Origin: Zonotrichia leucophrys gambelii
Lineage: Eukaryota; Chordata; Aves; Passeriformes; Passerellidae
Direction: 5' to 3'
DNA length: 64,000 nt
Assembly (NCBI RefSeq): GCF_028769735.1
Contig: NC_088171.1
Span: 90,938,912-91,002,911, forward strand
Part shown: one piece after another, positions 61,801 to 64,000 of the stretch
How the letters are laid out: each line of letters starts with the position of its first letter
How positions within the stretch are numbered: position 1 is the stretch's first letter
Notes under the pieces: generated by a model
What the model was told of the DNA's origin: nothing
What the model saw: only the letters and a program-made list of their open reading frames with translations
Databases searched by the model: none
Translations under genes and position numbers: made by a program

Positions 61801-64000
61801 TAGAAAATATGGTGCATGTTTGGCATAAAAAATGTTTTAGAGGTCACAGGGAAGAAGGGAATGGCCATTATCAACAAATGAGACCAAAAACTACCCATAA
61901 ACAATTCTGCAATAATTCAGAGGTTAAGGAACATAATCACAAATGATAGAGTTTGCATAATTGTTTGTGTGGCTAACCTTGAGCAAACCTGAATTTATAC
62001 GCACTTTGTATTTTGAACACTAGATGGAAGATCTTGAAATGTATCAATTTGCAGATGTTACTTTACAGAATGAGGGAACACTGCTGTCTATGAACGCAAA
62101 TATTACTCATACATACATACAGAGGTAATATTTTAATGCAGATGCAGTGAAGGCCCTTTTGTGAACTTAATGTTAAAATTAACTTAAACTCAGTCTTAAA
62201 AATACATCTACTTAAATATTTTCATGTGGAACTCATTTTAAATCCTTATATGTAAATTCTTATGCAGTGTATGTCTGGTTAATACCTGTATCTTTTATTT
62301 GCAGAAGCACACAATTGTTAATGTCTGCATTATTACAAAGATGTAGATTCAGAACCCTGAATTTTAAGACAGAACTACAGAGCAACTACATTTTCTCTTC
62401 TCATTCAGTGTAATTAGTAAACAAGCTTATTTTTAAAACTTCATCTGATATTCAGTAAAAAGATATTGAAAGTCTAAACAAAAGATGATCAGACACCTCC
62501 TTTTAACAGGAAAATGGTAATTCTTTCCAGCATTCATTTATGAGTCTATATAGAGAAAAGTGTAAGTCCAAGCCCACTTAATTCTGCACTGTTACACATA
62601 ATGAAGTCTGAAATATTTCAGAGAGGAAACGCATTTGCCATTTATAGACACAATTTATTATAAAACACATAGCATGACTCACCTTGTACGTTTGTAACAG
62701 AAATGTTAAAGATAATTATCAGACAGGTTAAAGAAGTCTTGATATTTCCAAATCTCCTATAGAACTTTGAACTGTCAAGACACGTATGTGGACAAAAAGT
62801 ATGACAAAAGCTTAATGACTTTTGCAAGTCCTTATTTATTTTTAAAAATAATAGTATCTGACATAACCAGTGTATGTTCATCAAATATATATGAAACTTG
62901 AAGCAACTGTGCTATAAAGGTAATATTCCTCAGAGTTTGAGATTTCATTTACCTCAGTCCATTGCAAAAATACTTGTCTAACACCTAAAAAGTGAGCCAA
63001 TGGAAAATGTAGAAATATGCTAAAATGTATTTTTATATATTTCCCTCCGAACTTCAAAGTGACTGCAACTTTGTTTGGAACTGACAATTCACTCTTTGAA
63101 CACAGCAAATCAAAGTGGTTATATCATAGTATATTATGCCACGATGTACTTGGATGAGAGTATACATCATATTATTATTATAAACTTATATAACTATACA
63201 AAATATACATAATATTACTTAATAAAATTAAAAATAAGCTTTCTACCAAGAACTCATCTTTTAGTGTCTTTTCCCCTTCAGGAAGCTTTTACATCGAAAC
63301 CTGTCCTTTACAGAAAAAATGCAGTGGCTAGTTCCAATAACTTAGATAGCTAAATAAATATTTACAATATCAGAACCTACAGTAAAAACTCATTTGCATG
63401 GAACTAAGTGGCCTCATATGGATTATCAATTTTTGCAATTAATGTGTAAATAAACAAACAGGATTTAAAAAGTCAAGGATACTACACCACAGAGGGTACT
63501 TTGTTCCTGTATTTTGACAAGCGCAACTTTGTTTAAATTGTGCAGAATAATACTACCAATCAATTTATTGTAAGTTTAAGTATTATGAGATGTTCGATGA
63601 AAAGAACATTCTTTAAAAATATATCAGTCAGGATACAACAAGGAGATAAGTTCAAAAGGAAATTTGATATGTCTTTTCAAGTGAGTTTGAATCTTTTTCC
63701 TTTCATTTCAATGCAAAATTTCATTATATGTTTTAGTTTCAATAAACCACAATTTTTTTTCTGGTTATCAATTGCTGAGGCAATTTTTTTTTAAAATTTC
63801 AAACTTCCACATACTTTTTCCTTACTTTACTCTTTTTCTGGTGCTGTCAAGGGTATCAGCTTAGTTGTGTAATGTCTGCCAAAGCAGATTCTCCATGCTT
63901 TGGCTCACTCACCTACAAAAACTGTGTAACATGCTGGTTGTGCAGAATTAGTATGATGTTTAATCAATCTTCATAGGAGCACTCAGCCTCAGAATCCTAG
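58875..64000. other. Non-coding stretch to the window end
   Basis: Nothing firm over 5 kb apart from the palindrome listed separately and short AT tracts (a tatata/cacacg run near 60040-60060, and ATT-rich sequence at 63170-63230). Open frames reach 110 codons (- strand, 59723-60055) without family resemblance. Confidence 0.5.
60546..60567. repeat. 22-bp perfect palindrome
   Basis: The 22 bases read identically on both strands around a central ATGCAT (half-site aatcacaaatg). There is no spacer, so it is a symmetric site rather than a hairpin with a loop. It could be a chance event or a dimeric binding site. Confidence 0.85.

Overview
The window looks like an AT-rich, intergenic (or deep intronic) piece of a bird genome. 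The main evidence is a set of six CR1 LINE fragments, five of which are clear. They share avian 3'-end wording: an EEQLWELG / [10 protein letters not shown] / FFTERV...HWNRLP stretch on one strand, and the 'caggttgctcagg...ccttgtcca...ctgttccagtg' layout on the other. The low repeat density, the lack of SINE clusters and L1, and the low GC also fit. I found no protein-coding gene, tRNA, rRNA or CRISPR array that I can support. The open frames present are short (at most about 150 codons) and about as common as chance predicts for this base composition.

Layout. 1-3.9 kb: plain AT-rich DNA. 3.9-4.3 kb: a CR1 3' fragment on the + strand. 4.3-13.8 kb: unannotated, with simple AT repeats and two stretches that look like conserved non-coding elements (about 10.1-10.4 and 12.5-13.0 kb). 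13.8-14.1 kb: a CR1 fragment on the - strand. 15.7 kb: two adjacent hairpins. 17.3-17.9 kb (- strand): a broken Ty3/Gypsy-type reverse transcriptase, the most unusual object in the window. 18.8 and 24.3 kb: MIR-like SINE relics. 32.0-32.7 kb: a GC-richer patch running into a CR1 ORF2 C-terminal fragment (+). 34.3 kb: a pure G/T tract. 43.7 kb: the last 115 bp or so of a CR1 (+). 48.8-49.9 kb: CR1 3' pieces on the - strand. 50.6 kb: the tail of an old amniote interspersed repeat. 56.5-56.7 kb: one unit present three times, as two direct copies with an inverted copy between them, forming a 41-bp-arm hairpin. 58.6-58.9 kb: another candidate conserved element. The rest is ordinary non-coding sequence.

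No genes act together here. If the window has a function, it is most likely regulatory, through distal enhancers of a gene outside it. The regulatory calls rest on sequence texture alone and are low confidence. The firm calls are the CR1 fragments, the Ty3/Gypsy RT fossil and the hairpins, which can be read directly.
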